Shown here: in pieces, positions 32,185 through 40,088 of the stretch
How positions within the stretch are numbered: the first letter of the stretch is position 1
Layout of the letters: each line of letters starts with the position of its first letter
Source: Baekduia alba
Lineage (GTDB): Bacteria; Actinomycetota; Thermoleophilia; Solirubrobacterales; Solirubrobacteraceae
Assembly (NCBI RefSeq): GCF_028416635.1
Contig: NZ_CP114013.1
Span: 1,054,001 to 1,118,000 of the forward strand
Reading direction: 5' to 3'
Length of the DNA: 64,000 nt
Made by a program: the position numbers and the translations under genes
Notes under the pieces: model-generated
What the model was told of the DNA's origin: nothing
What the model saw: the letters and a program-made list of their open reading frames with translations, nothing else
Databases searched by the model: none

Positions 32185-32218
32185 GTGCGTCGGCTCGGGT
32201 GAGCCTGCGCGCTCCATT

Positions 32219-32257
32219 TTGACGCACCTCGGAGCCGGACCTCTAGCCTTCCGCCCC
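32219..32257 (+). promoter_or_regulatory. Promoter of glmU, leaderless
   Basis: TTGACG (32219-32224), 19 bp, TAGCCT (32244-32249) and 8 nt precede GTG 32258. The in-frame ATG at 32219 lies in the -35 region and is rejected as a start. Confidence 0.5.
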
Positions 32258-33577
32258 GTGAGCTCCTTCAGCGCCGTCGTGATGGCCGCCGGACAGGGGA
32301 CGCGGATGAAGTCCGCAACGCCCAAGGTCCTGCACGAGATCTGCGGGCGCCCGATGGTGGCCTGGCCCGTGATCGCCGCCCAAGAGGCCGGCGCCGAGCG
32401 CGTCGTCGTGGTCGCCGGCCCCAACGTCGACCTCGGCCCGGCGCTGCCCGACGGCACCCGGACGGCCACGCAGCCGACGCCCGACGGGACCGGCGGTGCC
32501 GTGCTGGCGGCGCTGCCCGAGACCCAGCCCGGGATCCCGGTCGTCGTCCTCTCGGGCGACGTCCCGCTGATCTCGGCCGCCGCGATCGAGGAGCTCGTCG
32601 CAGCCCACCTCCACGCCAACGCCGCCGCGACGATGGCGACCACGCTGCTCGACGACCCGACGGGCTACGGCCGCGTCGTCCGCGATGCCGTCGGCCACGT
32701 CGAGCGGGTCGTGGAGACCAAGGCGCCCGGCGACGCCACCGCCGCCCAGCTCCAGATCCGCGAGATCAACACCGGGATCTACTGCTTCGACCACGCGGCG
32801 CTCGCCGACGCCCTGCCGCGGGTCGGCACCGAGAACGTCCAGGGCGAGCGCTATCTCCCCGACGTCCTGACGCTGCTGCGCGACCAGGGCCTGATCATCG
32901 CCGCCCACGTCGTCGAGGACCCGGCGCTGACGTTCGGCATCAACGACCGCGTCCAGCTCTCCGACGTCACCGTGATCGCCCAGCGCCGGATCCTCGAGCA
33001 CCACATGCGCAACGGCGTGACGATCATCGACCCCGCCGCGACCTACGTCGACGCCGGCGTGACGATCGGCCAGGACACCACGATCGAGCCCGGCACGACG
33101 ATCAAGGGCGCCACCACGATCGGCGCCAACACGACGATCCGCAGCTCCTACATCGTCGACGCGACGATCGCCGACGGCGTGTCGGTCGGCCCCTTCGCCT
33201 ACCTGCGCCCGGGCGCCCACCTGGCCGACGGCGCGAAGGCCGGCACGTTCGTCGAGATCAAGAACTCGACGATCGGCGCGGGCAGCAAGGTCCCGCATCT
33301 GAGCTACATCGGCGACGCCGACGTCGGGCCCGGGACCAACCTCGGCGCGTCCACGATCACGGCCAACTACAACAACAAGACCAAGGCCAAGAACCGGACG
33401 ACGATCGGCGCGAACGTCAAGACATCCGTCGACACCACGCTGGTCTCGCCGGTGTCCCTCGGCGACGGCGCTTACACTGCCGCTGGGTCGGTCGTCACGC
33501 AGGACGTCCCGGCCCGTGCGCTCGCCATCGCGCGTGCGCGGCAGCACAACATCGAGGGCTACGCGGACCGCGAGTAG
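32258..33577 (+). CDS. glmU: Bifunctional GlcN-1-P acetyltransferase / GlcNAc-1-P uridyltransferase
   Basis: A 439-residue cytosolic enzyme making UDP-GlcNAc for wall synthesis. The N-terminal pyrophosphorylase domain has VVMAAGQGTRMKSATPKVLH (about 7-26), the GTGGAV loop, VVLSGDVPL (Mg-binding Asp) and EINTGIYCF. The C-terminal left-handed beta-helix acetyltransferase carries hexapeptides from about 255 on, YLRPGAHL, VEIKNSTIGAG, ANYNNKTKAKNRTTIGANVK and the late AGSVVTQDVP. It is slightly shorter than E. coli GlmU. The gene directly precedes prs, a common pair. Confidence 0.96.
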   Translation: MSSFSAVVMAAGQGTRMKSATPKVLHEICGRPMVAWPVIAAQEAGAERVVVVAGPNVDLGPALPDGTRTATQPTPDGTGGAVLAALPETQPGIPVVVLSGDVPLISAAAIEELVAAHLHANAAATMATTLLDDPTGYGRVVRDAVGHVERVVETKAPGDATAAQLQIREINTGIYCFDHAALADALPRVGTENVQGERYLPDVLTLLRDQGLIIAAHVVEDPALTFGINDRVQLSDVTVIAQRRILEHHMRNGVTIIDPAATYVDAGVTIGQDTTIEPGTTIKGATTIGANTTIRSSYIVDATIADGVSVGPFAYLRPGAHLADGAKAGTFVEIKNSTIGAGSKVPHLSYIGDADVGPGTNLGASTITANYNNKTKAKNRTTIGANVKTSVDTTLVSPVSLGDGAYTAAGSVVTQDVPARALAIARARQHNIEGYADRE

Positions 33578-33631
33578 GAGACCACTCCAGGTGATCATGC
33601 AGACCCCGCTCAAGGCGTCGGCCGGGGCGAT

Positions 33632-33647
33632 TACGATGGACGTCGAC
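33632..33647 (+). promoter_or_regulatory. -10 box of prs
   Basis: TACGAT (33632-33637) lies 10 nt before GTG 33648. The in-frame ATG 33636 overlaps the box itself, so the GTG is the likelier start. Confidence 0.4.
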
Positions 33648-34670
33648 GTGAGCACCCCGACGCGGACGATGCCGGTGGCGACGAGCCTCCCGATCGACTA
33701 CGACAAGCGGCTGATGCTGTTCTCGGGGCGGGCGAACCCCGAGCTGGCCGCGAAGATCGGCAGCAAGCTCGGGGTCGACCTCGGGCCGATCACCCTCAAG
33801 ACCTTCAAGAACGGCGAGGTCTACTGCCGCTACGAGGAGTCGATCCGCGGCGCGGACGTCTTCCTCATCCAGCCGATCTGCGCCAACCCGGCGACCGGGA
33901 TCTCCACCAACGACGCGCTGATGGAGCTGCTGGTGATGATCGACGCCGCGATCGGCGCCAGCGCCCACCGCGTCATCGCCGTCACGCCGTGGTACGGCTA
34001 CAGCCGCCAGGACAAGAAGTCCGCGCCGCGCGAGCCGATCTCCGCGCGCCTCGTCGCCCGGATGCTCGAGTCCGCCGGCGCCGACCGCGTCCTGACGATG
34101 GACCTGCACGCGGGCCAGGTCCAGGGCTTCTTCAACATCCCGGTCGACCACATGACCGCGCTGATGATGCTCACGCAGCACTTCGACGACATGCAGCTCA
34201 ACGACCTCGTCGTCGTGGCGCCGGACGCCGGCCGCGTGAAGCTGAACAAGAAGTTCGCCTCCAAGATCGGCGCCGAGCTGGCGATCCTGGACAAGGAGCG
34301 CCCCGCCCAGCAGGTCGCCGAGATCGGCTACGTGATCGGCGACGTCAAGGGCAAGACCGCGGTGATCGTCGACGACATGATCGACACGGCCGGGACCCTG
34401 AAGGCCGCGGCGCACACGGTCCGCGACGAGGGCGCCGAGCGCGTCTTCGCCGCCGCCACGCACCCGGTCTTCTCCGGCAACGCCTACGAGAACCTCGTCG
34501 ACGCCGGCTTCGAGAAGATCGTCGTCACCGACACGATCCCGCTGCGGCCCGGCGCGCCGGAGAACATCCAGGTGCTGTCCTGCGCCGACCTGCTCACCGA
34601 CTCGATCCGCCGGATCTTCACCGACGACTCGGTGTCCGAGGTCTTCGGCGGAGAGAACCAGCTGTTCTGA
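33648..34670 (+). CDS. prs: Ribose-phosphate pyrophosphokinase
   Basis: A 340-residue enzyme forming PRPP from ribose 5-phosphate and ATP for nucleotide, His and Trp synthesis. It contains FSGRANPELAAKIG, KTFKNGEVYCRYEESIRGAD, PWYGYSRQDKK, the Mg-binding DLHAGQVQGFFNIPVDH and the PRPP loop VIVDDMIDTAGTL (about 242-254). It ends EVFGGENQLF. Length is slightly above the 315-325 norm because of the N-terminal 20 residues. GTG 33648 is chosen; ATG 33636 is also in frame. The last codons and stop are duplicated three times in a tandem array downstream. Confidence 0.96.
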   Translation: MSTPTRTMPVATSLPIDYDKRLMLFSGRANPELAAKIGSKLGVDLGPITLKTFKNGEVYCRYEESIRGADVFLIQPICANPATGISTNDALMELLVMIDAAIGASAHRVIAVTPWYGYSRQDKKSAPREPISARLVARMLESAGADRVLTMDLHAGQVQGFFNIPVDHMTALMMLTQHFDDMQLNDLVVVAPDAGRVKLNKKFASKIGAELAILDKERPAQQVAEIGYVIGDVKGKTAVIVDDMIDTAGTLKAAAHTVRDEGAERVFAAATHPVFSGNAYENLVDAGFEKIVVTDTIPLRPGAPENIQVLSCADLLTDSIRRIFTDDSVSEVFGGENQLF

Positions 34671-34671
34671 C

Positions 34672-34725
34672 ATGTCCACCGTCGCCCGCATCTCCGCTGC
34701 GGGCGGAGAGAACCAGCTGTTCTGA
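34672..34725 (+). CDS. Mini-ORF 1 of the prs 3' array
   Basis: Seventeen codons, MSTVARISAAGGENQLF, with the ATG one base after the prs TGA (TGA-C-ATG). The last seven residues copy the Prs C-terminus. Reinitiation after prs is plausible but unproven. Confidence 0.3.
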   Translation: MSTVARISAAGGENQLF

Positions 34726-34726
34726 C

Positions 34727-34780
34727 ATGTCCACCGTCGCCGGCATCTCCGCTGCGGGCGGAGAGAACCAGCTGTTCTGA
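34727..34780 (+). CDS. Mini-ORF 2 of the prs 3' array
   Basis: Seventeen codons, MSTVAGISAAGGENQLF, one base behind the previous TGA. It differs from the first by Arg to Gly. Confidence 0.3.
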   Translation: MSTVAGISAAGGENQLF

Positions 34781-34781
34781 C

Positions 34782-34835
34782 ATGTCCACCGTCGCCGGCA
34801 TCTCCGCTGCGGGCGGAGAGAGCCAGCTGTTCTAG
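34782..34835 (+). CDS. Mini-ORF 3 of the prs 3' array
   Basis: Seventeen codons, MSTVAGISAAGGESQLF, ending TAG. The following gene's apparent CTG start is 8 nt downstream of this stop. Confidence 0.3.
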   Translation: MSTVAGISAAGGESQLF

Positions 34836-34842
34836 GCACCTC

Positions 34843-35160
34843 CTGACCTCCACCGCCGCAGCGCTGCTGCAGGACCGGCTCGGGCTCTCCGACGACGAGC
34901 TGCTGACCGTGCTCGGCGCGGATCCGTTGACGGTCCTGGGCGGCGATCTCGACGACAAGCCGCAGCTCCCGATCCTCCTCACGCTCACCGAGGAGGCCGC
35001 GGAGCGCGCGGGCGGCGAGACGCTCAAGCGCTGGATCCGCAGCAGCGGGAAGGTCGGCCGTCCGATCGACCTCCTGCTCGCCAGCGACTTCGGCGCGTTC
35101 GAGGACGCCCTCGAAGACCTCCGCGAGCGCGGCTTCGTGGTCCGCGCCCCGGGCCGTTAG
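34843..35160 (+). CDS. Hypothetical protein, apparent CTG start
   Basis: The coding-like frame runs from CTG 34843 (LTSTAAALLQDRLGLSDDEL) for 105 residues; the first standard start, GTG 34909, would remove 22 residues that look like a helical domain start. It contains LSDDELLTVLGADPLTVLGG, LLTLTEEAAERAGGETLKRW and a C-terminal DALEDLRERGFVVRAPGR. No family is recognised; the helices suggest a small DNA- or protein-binding fold. It lies directly behind the prs array and converges with the DUF4235 gene with a 4-bp stop overlap. Confidence 0.5.
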   Translation: MTSTAAALLQDRLGLSDDELLTVLGADPLTVLGGDLDDKPQLPILLTLTEEAAERAGGETLKRWIRSSGKVGRPIDLLLASDFGAFEDALEDLRERGFVVRAPGR

Positions 35161-35453
35161 CGGACGGCCTCGGCCGCCTGCGACTTCTCCTGCTTCTTGT
35201 CGCCGGGCCATACGCCGAAGAGGTGGTCCCAGCCCTTGGCGCCCGCGCGATCCACCGCGGCGCGCGTGACCTTGAACGTCACGCCCTGGACGGCGGCGGC
35301 CGCCAGGACCTTGGGCCAGTCGGCGTCCTTCGTCGTCGGCTTCGGCGGCTCCTCGTTGTCGAAGAGGCCCCACACCACGTCGAACAGCTTCTTGGACACC
35401 AGGCCGGCCATGAGGCCGAGCACGATGCCGAACGGCTTGTAGATCAGCTTCAT
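35157..35453 (-). CDS. DUF4235 membrane protein
   Basis: A 98-residue protein of the actinobacterial DUF4235 family, function unknown. The N-terminal hydrophobic stretch (KPFGIVLGLMAGLVSKKLFDVVW, split at Lys) contains the family motif KPFG and KKLFD. EEPPKPTTKDADWPKVLAAA and VTRAAVDRAGAKGWDHLFGVWPG complete the match. The ATG 35453 lies 7 nt behind a TAGGTT box and so is probably leaderless. Confidence 0.88.
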   Translation of the reverse strand: MKLIYKPFGIVLGLMAGLVSKKLFDVVWGLFDNEEPPKPTTKDADWPKVLAAAAVQGVTFKVTRAAVDRAGAKGWDHLFGVWPGDKKQEKSQAAEAVR

Positions 35454-35466
35454 GGCGGTGAACCTA
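35454..35466 (-). promoter_or_regulatory. -10 box of the DUF4235 gene, leaderless
   Basis: On the minus strand TAGGTT (35466-35461) plus 7 nt reaches ATG 35453. Confidence 0.5.
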
Positions 35467-35558
35467 CCCGCCACCGGATCTGCCCGACCGTCAGTGCAGG
35501 ATTCGACCATCTGTCCGATGAAATCGGGTAGACATCGCAGCAGGATCTAGGAGGCGTG

Positions 35559-36281
35559 ATGGACGAGCACCTCGAAGACGACGGCCAAGCAGAGGATCTG
35601 CTTCGTCGCGCGCTCCTGGACCCCGAAGCGGCGGCCGCCGTCGCGCTGAAGGTGCACGGCCTCGCGCTCGCCGACGAGCTCACGGTCGTCTTCCACGGCC
35701 GCCGCGACCTCGGGACGATCCAGACCTACGTCGCCAACGGCGGCCACGGCGAGGGGGAGAAGCTCGGCGCGCGCGACCTCCTGCGCGTCCCGGTCGACCT
35801 CGACCTCGGCGAGACGCACACCCGCGCCGAGGCGCAGGAGGCCTACGCGAACCAGGCGCGCACGCTGCGCGACGCGCTGCAGGCCGCCGACACCGTCCTC
35901 GCGATCTGGGCCCAGCCGCTGGAGGACGTCGCGGAGTCCTACGTGACGCTGCAGCGCTCGGTCGACCTCGACCTCCCGATCCCGGCCCACCGCCTGATGC
36001 CGATCGCGCTGGTCGCGCCCGAGCGCCACATCACGGTCGTCCCGGTCGTCGGCGCGCGCACGCTGGCCGAGGGCCTGCCGCCGATGGGGATCGCCTGCGC
36101 GCAGCAGGACGTCGCGCACGTCTACCCGCTGCCCGACGACCCGGAGTCGGCGCTGGAGGACTTCCTGGTCCGCGCCTCCGACCACGCGCGCCACATGGCC
36201 GACCGCCTCGAGTCCCAGGAGCGCAGCGTCCAGCGCTTCCTCGAGATCAACGGGCCCGACGACTGGCCCGCCGCCGGCTGA
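35559..36281 (+). CDS. Hypothetical protein
   Basis: A 240-residue cytoplasmic protein without signal peptide or membrane helix. It is rich in Asp, Glu and Leu, with segments such as LADELTVVFHGRRDLGTIQT, LLRVPVDLDLGETHTRAEAQ and VAPERHITVVPVVGARTLAE. No family is recognised. A Shine-Dalgarno GGAGG (35550-35554) lies 4 nt before ATG 35559, which is preferred to the adjacent GTG 35556. It is one of the few genes here with a clear ribosome-binding site. Confidence 0.65.
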   Translation: MDEHLEDDGQAEDLLRRALLDPEAAAAVALKVHGLALADELTVVFHGRRDLGTIQTYVANGGHGEGEKLGARDLLRVPVDLDLGETHTRAEAQEAYANQARTLRDALQAADTVLAIWAQPLEDVAESYVTLQRSVDLDLPIPAHRLMPIALVAPERHITVVPVVGARTLAEGLPPMGIACAQQDVAHVYPLPDDPESALEDFLVRASDHARHMADRLESQERSVQRFLEINGPDDWPAAG

Positions 36282-36308
36282 CGCCGGCCCGGTTCGTGGG
36301 CCGCCCAC

Positions 36309-36324
36309 TAGGCTGCGCGGCGGA
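36309..36324 (+). promoter_or_regulatory. -10 box of the gene at 36325
   Basis: TAGGCT (36309-36314) lies 10 nt before GTG 36325, with no Shine-Dalgarno. Confidence 0.4.
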
Positions 36325-36786
36325 GTGACCGCCCGCCGCCGCCTCAGCCCGCGCACCATCGCGATCGTCGCCGTCGCGACCGTCGTCGTCCTCGTCGTCG
36401 GCTTCGCGGCCGCGCGCTGGCTGACGACCGAGAACCGCGAGCGCGACGCGCTGTTCGACCTCGTCCAGGCCGAGGCCGCCGGCGACGCGCCGCAGGTGCT
36501 GGCCCAACTGCACGGCTGCGACGCCGCGTGCGCGGACAAGGTCCGCGCGTTCCTGCCGAAGGTCACCGGGCCTGGCGCCGTCAAGATCGCCCGTCTGGAT
36601 TCCGGCACGTCGTACTCGTTCGGGACGACGACCGGCACGAGCCGCGTGGTCTGGGTCCACGGCGTCGACTCGCGTCCGCTCGTGCAGTGCGTGGTCGTGA
36701 GGCGGCAGGGAGGCCCGCTGACCGGTCGCTCCGTTAGCCTCCTGCGCCTCAGCGCGCCGCTGGCCGACAACGAAGACTCCTGCTGA
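36325..36786 (+). CDS. Membrane-anchored small protein, function unknown
   Basis: A 153-residue protein with a single N-terminal helix (TIAIVAVATVVVLVVGFAAA, 11-30) and an extracytoplasmic domain. That domain has four Cys (HGCDAAC, VQC and the last residue), which may form disulfides. QAEAAGDAPQVLAQLHGC resembles proteins that carry a small accessory domain related to NTF2-like folds, but no assignment is made. Confidence 0.6.
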   Translation: MTARRRLSPRTIAIVAVATVVVLVVGFAAARWLTTENRERDALFDLVQAEAAGDAPQVLAQLHGCDAACADKVRAFLPKVTGPGAVKIARLDSGTSYSFGTTTGTSRVVWVHGVDSRPLVQCVVVRRQGGPLTGRSVSLLRLSAPLADNEDSC

Positions 36787-36854
36787 CCCCGGCAGGACGC
36801 TTCTTCGGGTCGGACCGCATCGCGTCCCAACCCCCGGTGTTCCCCCTCCCCGAG

Positions 36855-38774
36855 ATGCTCCGACGCTGCCTTTCGCTGTCCTTCCTCGCCGTCCTGGCGC
36901 TCGCCCTGCTCGCCGGCGCCGCGAGCGCCCAGTCGCCCGCGGCCAACGCCGCGCAGGCCGACGGCCTCCTGAACAAGACGCTCTACAAGACCGGTGCGTC
37001 CGGCCGCTTCCTGATGGCCGGCCAGTGGTACTACCGCGCCGACCCGACCGGCAACGGCTCGGTCGCCGACTTCGCGGCCAACCCGAACAACGCGGGCTGG
37101 ACCCCGGTGAGCGTCCCGAACGCGTGGAACGCGAAGGACTACTCCGACGCGTCGTTCGCGGGCGGCGTCGGCTGGTACCGCAAGGGCTTCCACCTGCCGA
37201 GCGCCAAGAAGGCGCTCTCGTGGGTGGTGCGCTTCGAGTCGGTCAACTACCGCTCGAAGGTCTACCTCAACGGCCAGCTGATCGGGAAGAACACCGGCGC
37301 CTACCTGCCGTTCGAGATCCGGCTGCCCGCGAGCCTGCTCAAGCGCGACGGCACCAACCTGCTGGCGATCCGCGTCGACGACCGCCGCTTCCCGACCGAC
37401 TTCCCGCCCTCGGGCCTGTCGACGACCGGCGTGCCGACCGGCGGCTGGTGGAACTACGGCGGCCTGCTGCGCGAGGTCTACCTGCGCGAGATCGACAACA
37501 TCGACTTCAACACCGTCTCGGTCCTGCCCGACCTGCCGTGCGGCACCTGCGACGCGCACGTCACCTACAAGACGACGATCCGCAACTACGGCGACAAGGC
37601 CCAGAAGGTGAAGGTCACCGCCCGGCTGGGGGCGCGCAAGGTGAACCTCGGCACGGCCTCGGTCGGGGCCAAGAAGTTCGCGTCGTTCACCAAGCGCATC
37701 GGGGTCAAGAACCCGAAGACGTGGTCGCCGGACTCGCCCTACCTCTACAACACGTCGTTGACCGCGACGGATGCGGGCCCGCCCACCCGCAAGAAGAGCC
37801 GGACGCTGCAGACCTACACCGTCCAGACCGGCATCCGCTCGATCAAGGTCGTCGACGGCCACCTCATGCTCAACGGCAAGCCGCTGCACTTCCGCGGCTT
37901 CGGCACGCACGAGGACTCGCTCGACAAGGGCTTCGCGATCGACGACAGCCAGCGCGAGCAGCAGATCCAGTGGGCGCGCGAGATCGGCGCGACGCTGTTC
38001 CGCAGCCACTACCCGCTGCACCCGTACTACTACGAGCGCCTCGACGAGCTGGGCATGCTCGCCTGGGTCGAGGTCCCGGTCTACTCGGTCAAGACCAAGT
38101 ACCTCAAGCAGAAGCTCGTGCGCCAGCTGGCGGCCAAGGAGGTGGCCAGCGCGGTGCGGACGAACATGAACCACCCGTCGGTGATCGTCTGGTCGGTGGG
38201 CAACGAGCTGAGCGCGCGGCCGGGCCCGGTGCAGGGCTACTACATCAACCGCGCCGTGAAGCTCGCGAAGTCGATCGACCCGACGCGGCCCGTCGGCCTC
38301 GCGGTCGCCGGCTACCCGTCGGCCGGCTGCCAGCCCGAGTACGCGCCGCTGGACGTCCTGGGCATCAACGAGTACTTCGGCTGGTACTCCGGTCCCAACG
38401 GCCAGATCGCCGACCGCACGACGCTGAGCGACTACCTCGACAGCGTCCGCCAGTGCTACCCGGGCAAGGCCATCGTGATCACCGAGACGGGCGCGGAGGC
38501 CAACCGCGACGGCCCGGTCGAGGAGCGCGGCACCTACCAGTTCCAGCAGGACTTCGCCAACTACCACTACGGCGTCTACGCGACGAAGCCGTGGCTGTCG
38601 GGCGCGATCTGGTGGACGTTGGAGGAGTTCGCGGTCAAGCCCGGCTGGGAGGGCGGCAACCCGTGGCCGGCGCCGCCGATCCACCAGAAGGCGCCGATCA
38701 CGATGCTCGGGCAGAAGAAGCCGGTCTTCGGCGACCTGCAGCGGATCTACAAGGGCACGAAGCAGTACGGCTAG
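36855..38774 (+). CDS. Secreted glycoside hydrolase family 2 (beta-glucuronidase-like)
   Basis: A 639-residue exported glycosidase. A signal peptide (1-25, LSLSFLAVLALALLAGAASA) precedes the jelly-roll sugar-binding domain (WYRKGFHLP, GQLIGKNTGAYLPFEI), an Ig-like domain and a TIM barrel from about 320. In the barrel, SHYPLHPYYYERLDELGMLA and HPSVIVWSVGNELS carry the acid/base E451, and ITETGAEA carries the nucleophile E544. The 93-residue spacing is near that of beta-glucuronidases. Substrate (glucuronide or galactoside) is undecided. ATG 36855 begins the signal peptide; GTG 36837 is in frame. Confidence 0.9.
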   Translation: MLRRCLSLSFLAVLALALLAGAASAQSPAANAAQADGLLNKTLYKTGASGRFLMAGQWYYRADPTGNGSVADFAANPNNAGWTPVSVPNAWNAKDYSDASFAGGVGWYRKGFHLPSAKKALSWVVRFESVNYRSKVYLNGQLIGKNTGAYLPFEIRLPASLLKRDGTNLLAIRVDDRRFPTDFPPSGLSTTGVPTGGWWNYGGLLREVYLREIDNIDFNTVSVLPDLPCGTCDAHVTYKTTIRNYGDKAQKVKVTARLGARKVNLGTASVGAKKFASFTKRIGVKNPKTWSPDSPYLYNTSLTATDAGPPTRKKSRTLQTYTVQTGIRSIKVVDGHLMLNGKPLHFRGFGTHEDSLDKGFAIDDSQREQQIQWAREIGATLFRSHYPLHPYYYERLDELGMLAWVEVPVYSVKTKYLKQKLVRQLAAKEVASAVRTNMNHPSVIVWSVGNELSARPGPVQGYYINRAVKLAKSIDPTRPVGLAVAGYPSAGCQPEYAPLDVLGINEYFGWYSGPNGQIADRTTLSDYLDSVRQCYPGKAIVITETGAEANRDGPVEERGTYQFQQDFANYHYGVYATKPWLSGAIWWTLEEFAVKPGWEGGNPWPAPPIHQKAPITMLGQKKPVFGDLQRIYKGTKQYG

Positions 38775-38811
38775 CCGCGGGCACCCGGCGGGCGTCGTTA
38801 CGTCGAAGGTC

Positions 38812-39334
38812 ATGCGTCTCCTCTACACAAGAGCCTTGACCATTGCGTGGCCGCCGCGGCCACCGCGTTGCCGGCCGCCGGCTGCGGCGCCAACGACGCG
38901 GCGGACGGCGCCGAAACGCGACCGACCCGGTGGCTGAGGCGCTGACGCCACCGACGCCCAGCGCGGCGGCATCGCCGTGAAGGTCACCGGCTCGGTGTCG
39001 GGCACCAATCAGCCGGTCCAGATCAACGGCTCGGGCACGGTCGCCGCGGCCAAGACGGGCGACCCCACGACGAAGGCCGGCGCCGAGAAGCTCGTCAAGC
39101 TGGCCGGGACGGGCACGCTCCCGATCGACGTGTGGGTCGACGCCCAGCACCTCGTCCGCCGCGAGACGCTGAGCTACGACGTGAACGTCATGGGTCAGAC
39201 GGTGATGTCGAAGATGACCATCAACATGACGAAGTACGGGGTCGAGGTCGACGGCCCAGCCGCCGTCGGACGGCGAGACCGTCGACATGACCGATCTGGC
39301 GGGCCGGGCGACGGGCGAGGCCGCCCGCGGCTAG
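38812..39334 (+). pseudogene. Frameshifted lipoprotein pseudogene
   Basis: The remains of a LppX/LprAFG-like lipoprotein. ATG 38812 starts MRLLYTRALTIA. After a +1 shift the lipobox LPAAGC appears (38873-38890), but this frame stops soon after. A second frame holds VKVTGSVSGTNQPVQINGSG, then AGAEKLVKLAGTGTLPIDVW and VDAQHLVRRETLSYDV. A further shift near 39255 recovers DGETVDMTDLAGRATGEAAR and the stop at 39332. At least two or three frame changes are needed, so no full protein can be made unless the sequence has errors. Confidence 0.7.
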
Positions 39335-39404
39335 GTTCGAACCGTTCGGGTCTGAAGCGACGAGGTGGTCGCGGCCGTCGCTCCGCTACCATCGTCCGTC
39401 GCTC

Positions 39405-40079
39405 ATGGCCGATCAGACCACCAAGCTCGACGTCAACGCCCGCGAGGCGGCCCATTCCCGCGAGACCCGCCGCCTGCGCCGCTCCGGCCAGGTCCCCGGC
39501 GTGCTCTACGGAGGCAACGACGACCCCGTCGCGTTCGCCGTCAACGAGCGCACGCTGCGCCACGCGCTGGCCGCGAAGGGCGCCGTGCTCGAGCTGACCA
39601 TCGACGGCGCCGCTGGCACGCCCGCCGTCCTCAAGGACGCCCAGCGCCACCCCGTGCGCGGCGACCTCATGCACGTCGACCTCCTGCGCGTCGACCTCAA
39701 CGTCGCCATCCAGGCTTCCGTCCCGGTGCACCTCATCAACGACGAGCAGGCGCCCGGCATCGTCGAGGGCGGCATCCTCGAGCACGTCACGCGCGAGCTG
39801 TCGATCGAGGCCCTGCCGAACGAGATCCCCGAGTTCATCGAGGTCGACGTCTCCAAGATGGAGATGAACGCGACCATCCAGCTCTCGGAGATCGACGCGC
39901 CGAAGGGCATCACGCTTCTCGACGACCCCGACACGACGGTCCTCGCCTCGATCACGCCGCCGAGCGTGTCGACCGAGTCCGACGACGAGGTCGAGACCGA
40001 GACCGCGGTCGTCGGCGAGGCCGCCGCGCCTGCCGAGGGCGACGCTGACGACGACTCGTCTTCCGGCGACGCCGAGTAG
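39405..40079 (+). CDS. rplY: Ribosomal protein bL25 (TL5/CTC type)
   Basis: A 224-residue 5S rRNA-binding protein of the large subunit. The N-terminal L25 domain has REAAHSRETRRLRRSGQVPG, then VLYGGNDDPVAFAV. The C-terminal CTC beta domain (about 95-185) contains VPVHLINDEQAPGIVEGGIL and SIEALPNEIPEFIEVDVSKM. An acidic tail (DDDSSSGDAE) follows. The ctc-pth order is conserved in many bacteria, as here. The ATG 39405 is 12 nt after a TACCAT box. Confidence 0.94.
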   Translation: MADQTTKLDVNAREAAHSRETRRLRRSGQVPGVLYGGNDDPVAFAVNERTLRHALAAKGAVLELTIDGAAGTPAVLKDAQRHPVRGDLMHVDLLRVDLNVAIQASVPVHLINDEQAPGIVEGGILEHVTRELSIEALPNEIPEFIEVDVSKMEMNATIQLSEIDAPKGITLLDDPDTTVLASITPPSVSTESDDEVETETAVVGEAAAPAEGDADDDSSSGDAE

Positions 40080-40088
40080 TAGGCACTC

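Larger units (their letters stand above)
34647..34833 (+). repeat. Tandem repeat, 55-bp period, duplicating the prs 3' end
   Basis: Four copies start at 34647, 34702, 34757 and 34812. Copy 1 is the genuine end of prs (GGENQLF and TGA). Each copy includes CTCCGC-N5-GCGGAG hairpin potential at the junctions. Copies differ by single bases (CGC to GGC; AAC to AGC) and the last ends in TAG instead of TGA. Since 55 is not a multiple of three, each copy changes frame relative to prs, and the ATG 1 nt after each stop reopens the same tail frame. Confidence 0.9.

Noticed and set aside
34647-34833. CRISPR array or integron attC sites
   Set aside because: Copies are contiguous and near-identical, with no spacers, and the unit is the prs 3' end.
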